A DNA stretch of 64,000 nucleotides from Micromonospora qiuiae (GTDB taxonomy: Bacteria > Actinomycetota > Actinomycetes > Mycobacteriales > Micromonosporaceae). The notes below the pieces were generated by a model. The model saw only the letters and a list, made by a program, of their open reading frames with translations, searched no databases and was not told the DNA's origin. Numbering within the stretch: the stretch's first letter is position 1; every line of letters starts with the position of its first letter. Shown piece after piece: positions 38,152-47,365 of this stretch. The DNA lies in contig NZ_BOPC01000009.1 of NCBI RefSeq assembly GCF_016863555.1, positions 1 through 64,000 of the forward strand. Reading direction: 5' to 3'. A program made the translations under genes and the position numbers.

Positions 38152-38961
38152 TTGCAGCGGCCGGACTGGGCACCCGAGACCATCGACGTCGAGCGGCCCA
38201 GCGTCGCTCGCATGTACGACTACTACCTCGGCGGTTCGCACAACTTCGCGGTGGACCGCGCGGCAGCCCAGGCGATGGTGGCCGCAGTGCCGGAGGCGCC
38301 ACTGATGGCCCAGGCCAACCGCGCTTTCCTGCGCCGGGCCGTGCAGTACCTGACCGCCGCCGGCATCCGGCAGTTCCTGGACATCGGCTCGGGCATTCCC
38401 ACGGTCGGCAACGTCCACGAGATCGCCCAGCGGCACGCCCCCGACTCCCGGGTGGTCTACGTCGACGTGGACCCGGTCGCCGTGGCGCACAGCCGGGAGA
38501 TCCTGGCCGGCAACGACAGCGCCACCGTCGTGCAGGAGGACCTGCGTCACCCCGAGCGGATCCTCGCCCACCCGGACGTACGCGCAATGATCGACTTCGA
38601 CCAGCCGGTCGCCGTCCTGGTGGTGGCGGTGCTGCACTTCGTCCCCGACGACGACCGGCCGGCCGAGGTGCTGCGCGCCCTGCGCGCGGCGCTGGCCCCG
38701 GGCAGCTACCTGGTGCTCTCCCAGGCCAGCGACGACGGCCGCGACGAGGCCGAGCGGGCCGAGGCCGAGCAGGTCTACCGGCGCACCGACAGTCCGCTCT
38801 GGGTCCGCAGCCGGGCCGAGCTGACCGGCTTCTTCGACGGCTTCGAGCTGATCGAACCCGGGGTGGTGTGGGTGCCGCAGTGGCGCCCGGAGACCCCGGA
38901 GAGTGCCGAGGACGCCGAGCGGGCGGTGTTCCTGGGCGGCGTCGGGCGGCTCGGTGGGTGA
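38152..38961 (+). CDS. DUF574 S-adenosylmethionine-dependent methyltransferase
   Basis: A 269-aa predicted methyltransferase of an actinobacterial family. It opens LQRPDWAPETIDVERPSVAR, then MYDYYLGGSHNFAVD (the family hallmark). The SAM site is FLDIGSGIPTVGNVH, followed by VVYVDVDPVAV. A TTG at 38152 with GGGAG upstream best matches the family N terminus; an ATG at 38131 in the same frame has no good ribosome site. Its stop overlaps the GTG of the next gene by 8 bp. Substrate unknown. Confidence 0.85.
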   Translation: MQRPDWAPETIDVERPSVARMYDYYLGGSHNFAVDRAAAQAMVAAVPEAPLMAQANRAFLRRAVQYLTAAGIRQFLDIGSGIPTVGNVHEIAQRHAPDSRVVYVDVDPVAVAHSREILAGNDSATVVQEDLRHPERILAHPDVRAMIDFDQPVAVLVVAVLHFVPDDDRPAEVLRALRAALAPGSYLVLSQASDDGRDEAERAEAEQVYRRTDSPLWVRSRAELTGFFDGFELIEPGVVWVPQWRPETPESAEDAERAVFLGGVGRLGG

Positions 38962-40705
38962 GTCCCCGGAGGCCGCGTCCGGCGGGGCGTTCGCCCGGGC
39001 CTGGGCCAAGGCGCTCTGGGGCACCAGCTACCTGCCGATGACCCAGGCCCAGTTGGAAGGGCTGCTGCAGCGGCTCACCGACCTGCTGGCGCAGACGCTG
39101 CGGACCGAGCCGCTCGACCTGCGGGTGGGGCACCGGGTCGCCACCGAGCTCGTCGCCGCGCACATCGCCTCCGCCGAGGCGCTCGGCCGCACCCTGGAGG
39201 TGATCCAGCTCCGGCTGATCCGCGACCTCGACCTGGCCGGCGACGACGTCTCCGACCGGATGGCCCGGCTGCTGGCGGCCGTCGCCACCGGATACGCCCG
39301 GGCGCTGCGCGACCGCACGCTCGACGAGCAGGAGTCGATCCGGCGGGCCGCGATGACCGCCAGGGCCGAGGCGGAACTGGCACTGCGCGCCAGCGAGGCA
39401 CGCTTCCGGCACCAGGCCACCCACGACCCGCTCACCGACCTACCCAACCGCACGCTCTTCGCCGAACGGCTCGCTGCGGCCGTTGACGCGGCGGCCGGCG
39501 GTGGCCGCCGGGTCGGGCTGTGCTTCCTCGACCTGGACCGGTTCAAGCGGATCAACGACTCGTACGGCCACCAGATCGGTGATCGGGCGCTGGTCGCGGC
39601 GGCGCGACGGCTGAGCCGCGCCGTGGAGCCGCACCTGGTGGCCCGGCTGGGTGGGGACGCCTTCGTGATCCTGGTCGAGCGGTCCACCGGCACCGGGGAC
39701 GTGGTCGCCGTCGCCGAGGCGGCGCTGGCCGCCCTCGCCGAGCCGGTGCTGGTCGACGGGCACGACGTCACGATCACCGGGAGCGTCGGCATCGTGGAAC
39801 GCCGGGCCGCCGACAGCTCACCGGACGACCTGATGCGGGCCGCGGGCAGCACACTGAACTGGGCCAAGACCGCCGGCGGCGCCCGGTGGGCCCTGTACGA
39901 CGCCGAGCGCGACGACCAGGAACAGGCCCGTCAGGCGTTGAGCGCGGCGATCCCCACCGGCCTGGAACGCGGCGAGTTCTTCCTCGACTACCAGCCGCTG
40001 GCGTCGCTGCACGACGGTTCGCTGCTCGGGGTCGAGGCGCTGGTGCGTTGGCGTCACCCACAGCTGGGTGTGCTGCGTCCCGACACCTTCATCGGGCTGG
40101 CCGAGGAGACCGGGCTGATCGTGCCGCTGGGCGGCTGGGTACTCGCCGAAGCGTGCCGGGAGGCGGTCGGCTGGACGGCCGCCACGACGCGCCCGCCGTA
40201 CGTCAGCGTCAACCTCGCGGTCCGCCAGGTCCGCCGGCCCGGCCTGGTGCAGGAGGTACGCGCGCTGCTGCGGCGCACCGGCCTGCCACCGGACCGGCTC
40301 CAGCTGGAGATCACCGAGAGCACCATGATGAGCGGCGCCGAGGAGCCGGTGCGTGCCCTGCGGACCCTGGCCGACCTGGGCGTCCGCATCGCCATCGATG
40401 ACTTCGGCACCGGCTACAGCAACCTGGCGTACCTGCGGGACCTGCCGGTGACCGAGCTGAAGGTGGCCGGCGAGTTCGTCCGCGGCCTGCGTGCCCCGGA
40501 AGCCGCCGACGAGCGGATCCTCGCCTCGCTGGTCTCCCTGGCCCACGCCCTGAACCTGACCGTCACCGCCGAGGGGGTGGAGACCGGCGGGCAGGCCGAC
40601 CGGCTGCGTGCGATCGGCTGCGACGCCGGCCAGGGCTGGCACTTCGGCCGCCCCGCCCCCGCCGAAAACATCCTCGCCCGGGTGAAAGAAGGGGCCCCCT
40701 GTTAA
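38954..40705 (+). CDS. GGDEF-EAL protein, probably a c-di-GMP phosphodiesterase
   Basis: A 583-aa cytosolic signalling protein. An N-terminal helical domain (about 30-125) precedes a GGDEF domain whose active site reads GGDAF (233-237; Ala replaces Glu), so diguanylate cyclase activity is unlikely. The EAL domain is complete: GVEALVRW, VSVNLAVRQ, LEITES, IDDFGTGYS, LKVAGEF, AEGVET and QGWHFGRP. It should hydrolyse c-di-GMP, perhaps with the GGDEF part binding GTP as a regulator. The last residues (VKEGAPC) are encoded by repeat copy 4, and the stop codon lies inside it. It overlaps the methyltransferase gene by 8 bp. Confidence 0.92.
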   Translation: MGESPEAASGGAFARAWAKALWGTSYLPMTQAQLEGLLQRLTDLLAQTLRTEPLDLRVGHRVATELVAAHIASAEALGRTLEVIQLRLIRDLDLAGDDVSDRMARLLAAVATGYARALRDRTLDEQESIRRAAMTARAEAELALRASEARFRHQATHDPLTDLPNRTLFAERLAAAVDAAAGGGRRVGLCFLDLDRFKRINDSYGHQIGDRALVAAARRLSRAVEPHLVARLGGDAFVILVERSTGTGDVVAVAEAALAALAEPVLVDGHDVTITGSVGIVERRAADSSPDDLMRAAGSTLNWAKTAGGARWALYDAERDDQEQARQALSAAIPTGLERGEFFLDYQPLASLHDGSLLGVEALVRWRHPQLGVLRPDTFIGLAEETGLIVPLGGWVLAEACREAVGWTAATTRPPYVSVNLAVRQVRRPGLVQEVRALLRRTGLPPDRLQLEITESTMMSGAEEPVRALRTLADLGVRIAIDDFGTGYSNLAYLRDLPVTELKVAGEFVRGLRAPEAADERILASLVSLAHALNLTVTAEGVETGGQADRLRAIGCDAGQGWHFGRPAPAENILARVKEGAPC

Positions 40706-40740
40706 CGCCTGGTGTATAGGAGGGGCCCCCTTCTAACACC
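40685..40740. repeat. Dispersed ~54-bp repeat, copy 4 (inside a coding 3' end)
   Basis: Cores GAAGGGGCCCCCTGTTAAC and AGGGGCCCCCTTCTAAC around CGCCTGGTGTATAGG. The TAA stop of the GGDEF-EAL gene (40703-40705) comes from the first core, so the final six or seven amino acids are repeat-encoded. Confidence 0.9.
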
Positions 40741-40770
40741 TGAGCCGGCGAGCCGCCGACGGGCAGTGGC

Positions 40771-41895
40771 TCAGCCGGTCAGGAGGGCGGCCAGTCGCTG
40801 CGCCTGGGTCTCCCAGCGCCACTCCCGCTCCACCCAGGCACGGCCAGCCGCACCGAACTGCCGAGCCAGGTCCCGGTCGGCGAGCAGGGTGGCCACCCGG
40901 TCGGCGAGCTGCCCGAGGTCACGGCCATCCACCACGTACCCGGTCTCCCCCTCCCGCACCGCGTCGGGCGCGCCGCCGGAGTCGCCGGCCACCACCGGTA
41001 GGCCGGTCGACGACGCCTCCAGGTAGACGATGCCGAGCCCTTCGACGTCCAGGCCCCGGTTGCGGGTCCGGCACGGCATCGCGTACACGTCGCCGGCCGC
41101 GTAGTGGGCGGGCAACTCGGCCGACGGTACCGATCCGGTGAACACCACGTCCCGCTCGACCCCGACCTGACGGGCCAGCCGGGCCAGGGTGGCCCGGTAC
41201 GGACCGCCGCCGACCACCAGCAGCGCGGCGTCGGGCACCCGGCGGCGGATCAGCGGCATCGCCCGGATCAGCATGTCCTGGCCCTTGCGCGGCACCAGGC
41301 GGGAGACGCAGACCACCACCGGACGATCGGCCAGCCCCAACCGGCGCCGCACGGCGGCACCGTCGACGCCCGGGTGGTAGAGGTCGGTGTCCACGCCGGG
41401 GGCGAGGCGATGTAGCTCGGTCACCCCGTCCAGCGCCCGCGCCAGCCGGGTGCGGGTGTACTCCCCCAGGTAAGTGACGACGTCCGTGCCCCGACCGATG
41501 CGTTGCAGCGCGGCCCGGGCCACCGGCAGCGCCGCCCACCCCACCTCGTGCCCGTGGGTGAGGGCGACCACCCGCCGGATCCCGGCCCGGCGGCGCAACC
41601 CGGTGGCGAGCAGGCCGAGCGGGGCCGCCGCGCCGAACCAGACCGCGTCGCAGTCGTACGCGCGGGCCAGCCGGGCGGCGCGGCGGGCCACCAGCGGCGT
41701 GGGCAGCAGCATCCGGGTACGCTCGCGGACCACTTCGAAGGGCTGGTCGGCGTCGAACTTGTCGGCGCCGTGCCAGCTCGACGCGTAGACCACTACCGAG
41801 CCGGCCGGCTGGCGTACCGCGAGGTTGTGCACGAACGACTGGATGCCGCCGGGGCGGGGTGGAAAGTCGTTCGTCACCAGCAAGGTGCGGCTCAT
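40771..41895 (-). CDS. pimB: Phosphatidylinositol mannoside mannosyltransferase PimB'
   Basis: A GT4 enzyme that adds the second mannose to phosphatidylinositol monomannoside on the membrane inner face, using GDP-mannose. The 374-aa protein matches M. tuberculosis Rv2188c closely in my reading: TLLVTNDFPPRPGGIQSF, AVWFGAAAPLGLLA, THGHEVGW, CVSRLVPRKGQD, FTGSVPSAELPAHY, and MPCRTRNRGLDVEGLGIVYL with the E-x7-E donor motif. The start has GGAG eight bases upstream. It begins the export-linked cell-envelope part of the region. Confidence 0.93.
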   Translation of the reverse strand: MSRTLLVTNDFPPRPGGIQSFVHNLAVRQPAGSVVVYASSWHGADKFDADQPFEVVRERTRMLLPTPLVARRAARLARAYDCDAVWFGAAAPLGLLATGLRRRAGIRRVVALTHGHEVGWAALPVARAALQRIGRGTDVVTYLGEYTRTRLARALDGVTELHRLAPGVDTDLYHPGVDGAAVRRRLGLADRPVVVCVSRLVPRKGQDMLIRAMPLIRRRVPDAALLVVGGGPYRATLARLARQVGVERDVVFTGSVPSAELPAHYAAGDVYAMPCRTRNRGLDVEGLGIVYLEASSTGLPVVAGDSGGAPDAVREGETGYVVDGRDLGQLADRVATLLADRDLARQFGAAGRAWVEREWRWETQAQRLAALLTG

Positions 41896-41962
41896 GCCGG
41901 CGCTCCGCTGCCGCCACGAGGCACCACCGCGCCGAGCTGAGGATTCGCTCGCTGACGCTCAC

Positions 41963-43222
41963 TCATGGGACGGCCTTTCTGGCGTACGCGCGGGCGGCAG
42001 CGATCCGCTCGACGGTGGACGGGTGCGAGGCGGAGTAGAGGTACTCCCAGCGGGGCGGGTCCGGGTCGGCGAGGTTGACCGCAGCGAGCCGACGCTGCAT
42101 CGACTCGAAGGCGGCAGGGTCGCCGGTCAGGGCCAGCGCGTGTGCGTCGGCGCGCGCCTCGACCCGCCGCGACATCAGCGCCTGCACCGGTGTGAGAACC
42201 AGCCCCGCCACCGTGACCAGGGCCAGCAGCAGCGGGAACGCCTTCGGTTGGGCCACCGAGTCGAGACCGGCCAGCCGCAGCAGCGGCGGCCAGGAGCCGA
42301 CCAGGTAGAGCGCGACCACCGCGGCGGCGGCACCCAGTGCGCCGATGAGGGTGCCGACCGGTACGTCCCGATCGCTGGCGTGGCCGAGTTCGTGTGCCAC
42401 GACCGCCGTCACCTCGGCCGGTGTCGCCTCGCGCAGCAGGTTGTCGTAGACCACGACGCGGCGGGTCGGACCGAGCCCGGAGACGTACGCGTTGACCGCC
42501 CGGGTGCGCCGCGAGGCGTCGGCGACCAGCACGTCGCGTACCGGCACGCCGTCGCGGGCGGCCAACTCCATCAGCTGGGTCCGCAACGGTCCCGGCTCCA
42601 TCGGGCTGAACCGGTTGAACACCGGCTCCACCAGCACCGGCAGCACGAAGGAGAGCAGCACCACCAGCGTCGCCGCGCCGGCCGCGCCGAACGCCCACCA
42701 CCAGCGGGGCGCCAGCCGGACGACGGTGTAGAAGCCGAGCAGCGCCACCGCCCCGATGACCGCGCTGACCGCGTACGACTTGAGCAGGTCCAGCGCCCAG
42801 CCGCTCCAGCCGTTGGTGGCCAGCCCGTAGCGGGTGAGCACGGCATGGCGCCAGGCGGCCAACGGCAGCGTCACCAGGTCGGCGACCAGCACCACGGCCA
42901 GCCCGCCGAGGACCGCCTGCGCGATCCAGTGGTCGCCGAAGGGGCGCCCGGCCAGCTCGATCAGGCGGCCGCCCAGCGGGGTCAACCCCAGTGCCAGCGC
43001 CACCAGCAGCCCGACGCCGAGCGCCGCCCAGCCGCCGGGACGCAGCGCGGAGCGGAACTGCCGGGCCCGTTCCACCTGGTCGGCGGGCAACTCGCGCAGC
43101 GCGGCGAGTTGGTCGGCCCGCGGCGCCGGCGGACGGCTCCACGGGATCAGCACCAGCACCGCCACCAGCACGGCGACGCCGAGACCGGCCAGGGTGAGCA
43201 GCGCCCAGCCGCGCGGGCTCAC
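41963..43222 (-). CDS. M48 (Ste24-like) integral membrane metalloprotease
   Basis: A 419-aa zinc protease with about six to seven membrane helices. The zinc motif HELGH (His277, Glu278, His281) is followed by a Glu downstream (RRVEARADAHAL), as in CAAX-type Ste24. The GTG at 43222 has GAGG seven bases upstream. It lies 67 bp upstream of pimB on the same strand. Its role may be membrane protein quality control; the substrate is unknown. Confidence 0.9.
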   Translation of the reverse strand: MSPRGWALLTLAGLGVAVLVAVLVLIPWSRPPAPRADQLAALRELPADQVERARQFRSALRPGGWAALGVGLLVALALGLTPLGGRLIELAGRPFGDHWIAQAVLGGLAVVLVADLVTLPLAAWRHAVLTRYGLATNGWSGWALDLLKSYAVSAVIGAVALLGFYTVVRLAPRWWWAFGAAGAATLVVLLSFVLPVLVEPVFNRFSPMEPGPLRTQLMELAARDGVPVRDVLVADASRRTRAVNAYVSGLGPTRRVVVYDNLLREATPAEVTAVVAHELGHASDRDVPVGTLIGALGAAAAVVALYLVGSWPPLLRLAGLDSVAQPKAFPLLLALVTVAGLVLTPVQALMSRRVEARADAHALALTGDPAAFESMQRRLAAVNLADPDPPRWEYLYSASHPSTVERIAAARAYARKAVP

Positions 43223-43300
43223 CCCGCCACCTCGCCGCGCCGTTGCCCCGTCATGCCGCTGCTCCTCCCGCCCGCGCGCGCCCATCCTAGTTGTCCGCCC

Positions 43301-43390
43301 CGGGCCACTCCGGGCCACTCCGGGCCACTCCGCGCCGCTCCGCGCCACCCCGCGCCGCTCCGCGCCACCCCGCGCCGCTCCGGGCCGCCC
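43301..43390. repeat. 10-bp tandem array, nine units
   Basis: Units of exactly 10 bp: GGGCCACTCC three times, then GCGCCGCTCC alternating with GCGCCACCCC, ending GGGCCGCCCC. All nine are in register. Confidence 0.85.
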
Positions 43391-43576
43391 CCACACCTCA
43401 CACAGCCCCGCGCATGTCTCACACCGCCCCGCGCGCGCCTCACACAGCCCCGCACATGTCTCACACCGGCCCCGCGCCACTCCGCACCGCCTTACGCCAT
43501 CCCGCACCACCCCGCGCCACCTGGGTTCCTCGGCTCTTCCGGCACCTCGGGCCGGCGGCCCGTGGATTCAACCCGT

Positions 43577-43638
43577 GATCGTTGGCAGTTCAGCTGTTGT
43601 CTTCCTCGGCGTGTCGTGTCGCTCAGCTGCCAACGATC
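43577..43638. repeat. 12-bp inverted arms in the intergenic region
   Basis: GATCGTTGGCAG at 43577-43588 and CTGCCAACGATC at 43627-43638 are perfect inverted copies, 38 nt apart, and an inner CAGCTG appears on both sides. It could be a hairpin downstream of the NYN gene or a protein-binding site. Confidence 0.6.
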
Positions 43639-43684
43639 GAGCGGGGGCGCGGTGACCGGGGAGCGCGGTGAACGGGGGGACCGA

Positions 43685-45364
43685 TCAGGAGCGGGACAGC
43701 CGGCGCAGCAGCGAGTCGGCGCCCAGCGGGTAGGCGCCGTGCCGGCGTACCCCGTCGGCGACCTCGCGGTCGGAGGAGACCACCACCACCGGGCGGCCCG
43801 GCGGCTCGGCGCGGACCAGGCGGCGGATCAGCTCGTCGGCGGTCTCCCCCTTGCGGGAAAACAGCACCCTGACCCCGCGCGGGGTGGGCGGCAGCCCGTG
43901 GATGCGTTCGGCGCCGTCGAAGACCACGGTGATTTCGTCCCCGGTCTGCGCGGCGATCCCGCCGAGGCCGGTGATCAACCGCTTGCGCTGCTGTTCCAGC
44001 GACATCTCGCCGAAACCCCGCTTGGTGACGTTGTAGCCGTCGACCATCAGGTGGGCCCGGGGCAGGGCGAGCAGTTGGTCGAGCCGGGCCGGGTCGTCGG
44101 TGTCCCGGGCCCGGGTCGCGGCACCGGCCGCGGTGGCCGTCGTGGAGTCGGCGAAGGCATCCGCGACATAGTCGGCGGGCAGGCGGTCCACCGGGTCCAG
44201 CGCCAGTTCGCGGCGGAGCCCGACGGCGGCCTGGCCGATGGTCTCCAGGAGCAGCCACAGCCGCGCGTCGTCGACCGAGCGGGCCTCCTTCGCGCTGGCC
44301 CGGGCAACGGCCGCAGCCGCCTCTGCCTCGGCCAGCCGTGCGCGGATCCGGCGCAGTTCGGCGTCCGCGTCCGCGGCGGCCCGGGTTGCCCGCCCCCGCT
44401 CGGTGGCCAGCAGCTCGCTCGTCTTGCGCTCGCGGGCCTGCGTCTCCCGCAGGGTACGGGTCAGCTGCCGGTTCTCCTCCCGCAGCTGGCCCAGCTCCTC
44501 GCGGACCCGGGCGAGTTCGTCGCGCAGCTTGTCGGCCTCGACCCGGGCCACTGCTCGGTCGTGCTCGGCCCGGGTGGCCCGCTGCTCGGCCTGGCGGACC
44601 AGCTCGGCCACCACCGCACTGTCCGCCTCGGCGCGCACCGCCGCGCCGCTGGCGTCGATCAGATCCCGCCATCCGCGCGGCCGGGCCAGGTAGGCCAGAG
44701 CCGCCACCTCGACCGGGTCGGCGACGGCCGGGGCCGTTCCCTCGATCACGGCGGCGCCCAGGTCGCCAGCGTCGGCCAGCACCCGGGCGGTGACCCGCTG
44801 CCGGAACAGTGGGTCACCGGCGAGCTGGGCGGCGATCGCCGGTGCACCGAGCCGGGCCCGCCGGTTGGGGGCGAACTTGGCGACCCGGCGCAGCGGCACG
44901 GGCAACTCGTCGGCGGGCAGGCCGGGCAGCACAGCGGCGGTGAGCGAGACGATCCGCTGCCGGACCGGCTCGGGCAGGCTCGGCTCCGGCTCCCGCTCGG
45001 CGTCCGCCGCACCGCCAGAACCGGCCGCCGCGCCCCCAGAACTCGACGGGTCGCCGGAGCCCGCCGCCGCATCGCCAGAACCGGCCGCCGCATCGCCAGA
45101 ACCGGCCGCCGGGTCGCCGGAACCCGCCGCCGCGCCGACAGAACCGGCCGCCGGGTCGCGGGGACCGGTCGGTGGGTCGTCGGAACCCGCCGCCACGTCA
45201 CCAGAACCCGCCGCCGCGCCGACAGAACCGGCCGCCGGGTCGCGGGGATCGGTCGGTGGGTCGGATCGGCCGTCGCTCGCGGATGAGCCCTCATCGGCAG
45301 CCGGCACGGCGACGACCTGCTCCTCCTGAGGGAGGTTGTCGTCGGGCGGCTCGGTGAGGGGCAT
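43685..45364 (-). CDS. NYN-domain RNA-binding/nuclease protein
   Basis: A 559-aa protein. The N-terminal 100 residues consist of Ala/Gly/Ser/Asp repeats encoded by a DNA minisatellite (PAAGSGD, AAAGSGD units). A helical domain follows (about 110-220), then a long coiled coil (about 220-320; RDELARVREELGQLREENRQ). The C-terminal NYN/YacP-type domain (about 380-559) starts VDGYNVTKRGFG and contains TVVFDGAE and VVSSDREVAD, the acidic cluster of PIN-like nucleases. ATG 45364 has GGGAG nine bases upstream. Likely RNA processing. Confidence 0.87.
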   Translation of the reverse strand: MPLTEPPDDNLPQEEQVVAVPAADEGSSASDGRSDPPTDPRDPAAGSVGAAAGSGDVAAGSDDPPTGPRDPAAGSVGAAAGSGDPAAGSGDAAAGSGDAAAGSGDPSSSGGAAAGSGGAADAEREPEPSLPEPVRQRIVSLTAAVLPGLPADELPVPLRRVAKFAPNRRARLGAPAIAAQLAGDPLFRQRVTARVLADAGDLGAAVIEGTAPAVADPVEVAALAYLARPRGWRDLIDASGAAVRAEADSAVVAELVRQAEQRATRAEHDRAVARVEADKLRDELARVREELGQLREENRQLTRTLRETQARERKTSELLATERGRATRAAADADAELRRIRARLAEAEAAAAVARASAKEARSVDDARLWLLLETIGQAAVGLRRELALDPVDRLPADYVADAFADSTTATAAGAATRARDTDDPARLDQLLALPRAHLMVDGYNVTKRGFGEMSLEQQRKRLITGLGGIAAQTGDEITVVFDGAERIHGLPPTPRGVRVLFSRKGETADELIRRLVRAEPPGRPVVVVSSDREVADGVRRHGAYPLGADSLLRRLSRS

Positions 45365-45491
45365 GTGGCAAGTCTCCCACCGCGACCGGGCTCACCGCCT
45401 CATGAGTGAGCCGATCTCTCATCCTAGACCCGTGGTGACGGGTGAGGCCGCCGGGACGCAAGTGTCGCACCGGACGGTTAGCGTGCCGCCG

Positions 45492-47246
45492 ATGGCAGGA
45501 CAGGAATACCTCCAACCAGCGCTGGCCGGGCTCGACCCGGCCGTCGACGGGGTCGACCCGGCGTTGCCGCTGCACGCGACGACCTTCGTCGTGGTCGATC
45601 TGGAGACCACCGGGGGCGCCCCGGACGGCGGCGGCATCACCGAGATCGGCGCGGTCAAGGTGCGCGGGGGCGAGGAGTTGGGGGTGCTGGCCACCCTGGT
45701 CAACCCCGGGGTGCCGATCCCGCCGTTCATCACCGTGCTGACCGGCATCACCCAGGCGATGCTGCTGCCGGCGCCGCCGATCGAACAGGTGCTGCCGAGT
45801 TTCCTGGAATTCCTCACGGACGCCGTGCTGGTGGCCCACAACGCCCCGTACGATGTCGGTTTCCTCAAGGCGGCCTGCGCCCGGCACGGCTACCGCTGGC
45901 CGAACCCGAGGGTGCTGGACACCGCGGCGCTGGCCCGGCGGGTGCTGCTGCGCGACGAGGTGCCCAACCGCAAGCTGGCCACCCTCGCCGCCCACTTCCG
46001 CGCCGCCACGCAGCCGACCCACCGGGCGCTGGACGACGCCCGGGCCACCGTCGACGTGCTGCACGGGCTGATCGGGCGGCTCGGCGGCCACCGGGTGGAC
46101 ACCGTCGGCGAGGCCATCGAGTTCGCCCGCGCGGTCACCCCGACCCAGCGCCGCAAGCGCCACCTGGCCGACGGCCTGCCCAGATCCCCCGGGGTCTACA
46201 TCTTCCGGGCCGCCGACGGCCGGCCGCTCTACGTCGGCACCTCCCGGGACATCGCCACCCGGGTACGCAGCTACTTCACGGCGGCGGAGAAGCGCGCCCG
46301 GATCTCGGAGATGCTGGCCGCCGCCGAGCGGGTCGAGGCGGTCGAGTGCGCGCACTCACTCGAGGCGGAGGTCCGCGAGCTGCGGCTGATCGGGGCGCAC
46401 GCGCCGCCGTACAACCGGCGGTCGAAGTTCCCGGAGCGGGTGGTCTGGCTGAAGCTGACCGACGGGCCGTACCCCCGGTTGTCGGTGGTCCGGGAGATCT
46501 CCCCCAGCGACCGCGCCTACCTCGGCCCCTTCTCGTCCCGGCGGGCCGCGGAGCTGGCGGCCGCCGGGTTCCACGACGCGGTGCCGCTGCGCCAGTGCAC
46601 CCACCGGCTGTCGCTGCGCACGGTCACGCCGGCCTGCGCGCTGGCCGAGCTGGGTCGCTGCCCGGCACCGTGCGAGCACCGGATCACCCCCGAGGAGTAC
46701 GACGCCCGCGCGGTGACCCCGTTCGCCACCGCCGTCACGGGCGACCCCCGACCGGTGGTGGACGCCCTGCTCGCCCGGATCGGGGCGCTGGCCGCCGACC
46801 AGCGGTACGAGGAGGCCGCCGTGCTCCGGTCCCGGCTGGCCGCGGTGCTGCGGGCGACCGTACGCATGCAGCGGCTGGCCGCGCTGACCGGGATCGCCGA
46901 GCTGGCCGCCGCCCGACCGGCTGCCGGCGGCGGCTGGGAGTTGGCGCTGGTGCGGTACGGCCGGCTGGCCGGGGCGGGGGTTTCTCCGCCCGGGGTCCAC
47001 CCTCGACCCACGCTGGCCGTCATCCGGGCCACCGCCGAGACGGTGCCGCCCGGCCACGGCCCGATCCCGGCGGCCAGTCCCGAGGAGTCGGAACGAATCC
47101 TGTCCTGGTTGGAACGACCGGAGACCAGGTTGGTCGAGATGTCCGCCGGCTGGGCCTCCCCGGTGGCCGGCGCGGCCCGCTTCCGCGACCTGTTGACCAA
47201 GGCCGAGAGCGCCGGGTCCCACCAACTCTGGTACGAACGCTCATGA
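45492..47246 (+). CDS. DEDDh exonuclease fused to UvrC-like GIY-YIG nuclease
   Basis: A 584-aa fusion as in M. tuberculosis Rv2191. The DnaQ-like domain (about 20-200) has FVVVDLETTGG, VAHNAPYDVGFL and HRALDDARATVD. A GIY-YIG domain follows (PRSPGVYIFRAADGRPLYVGTS) with the UvrC/Cho pattern, and then a Cys-containing region (CTHRLSL, CAPAPCEH-like). Upstream in-frame starts exist, but a TAGCGT -10 lies seven bases before ATG 45492, suggesting a leaderless mRNA. The product probably trims DNA ends or acts in nucleotide excision. Confidence 0.88.
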   Translation: MAGQEYLQPALAGLDPAVDGVDPALPLHATTFVVVDLETTGGAPDGGGITEIGAVKVRGGEELGVLATLVNPGVPIPPFITVLTGITQAMLLPAPPIEQVLPSFLEFLTDAVLVAHNAPYDVGFLKAACARHGYRWPNPRVLDTAALARRVLLRDEVPNRKLATLAAHFRAATQPTHRALDDARATVDVLHGLIGRLGGHRVDTVGEAIEFARAVTPTQRRKRHLADGLPRSPGVYIFRAADGRPLYVGTSRDIATRVRSYFTAAEKRARISEMLAAAERVEAVECAHSLEAEVRELRLIGAHAPPYNRRSKFPERVVWLKLTDGPYPRLSVVREISPSDRAYLGPFSSRRAAELAAAGFHDAVPLRQCTHRLSLRTVTPACALAELGRCPAPCEHRITPEEYDARAVTPFATAVTGDPRPVVDALLARIGALAADQRYEEAAVLRSRLAAVLRATVRMQRLAALTGIAELAAARPAAGGGWELALVRYGRLAGAGVSPPGVHPRPTLAVIRATAETVPPGHGPIPAASPEESERILSWLERPETRLVEMSAGWASPVAGAARFRDLLTKAESAGSHQLWYERS

Positions 47247-47365
47247 GCAACTGCCCGATCGGACTACCTCCGCTCACTTAGTCTGTTAAGGAAGTGCAGT
47301 CCTGCCCGTTTCGAGGGTCTGCTCCCGGTTGCCGGGTTCCGGTGGTCGTGGGGCGGGGTGAGGGG

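Larger units (their letters stand above)
43223..43684. other. Repetitive intergenic region
   Basis: About 460 bp with no convincing gene. It contains a 10-bp tandem array (43301-43390), two long imperfect copies of a CTCACAC/GCCCCGCGC motif (about 43397-43475), and 12-bp inverted arms (43577-43588 with 43627-43638). Confidence 0.6.

Noticed and set aside
41825..45286. A 1153-codon frame across pimB, the M48 protease and the NYN gene
   Set aside because: It is antisense to three recognisable genes and passes through the repetitive intergenic array.
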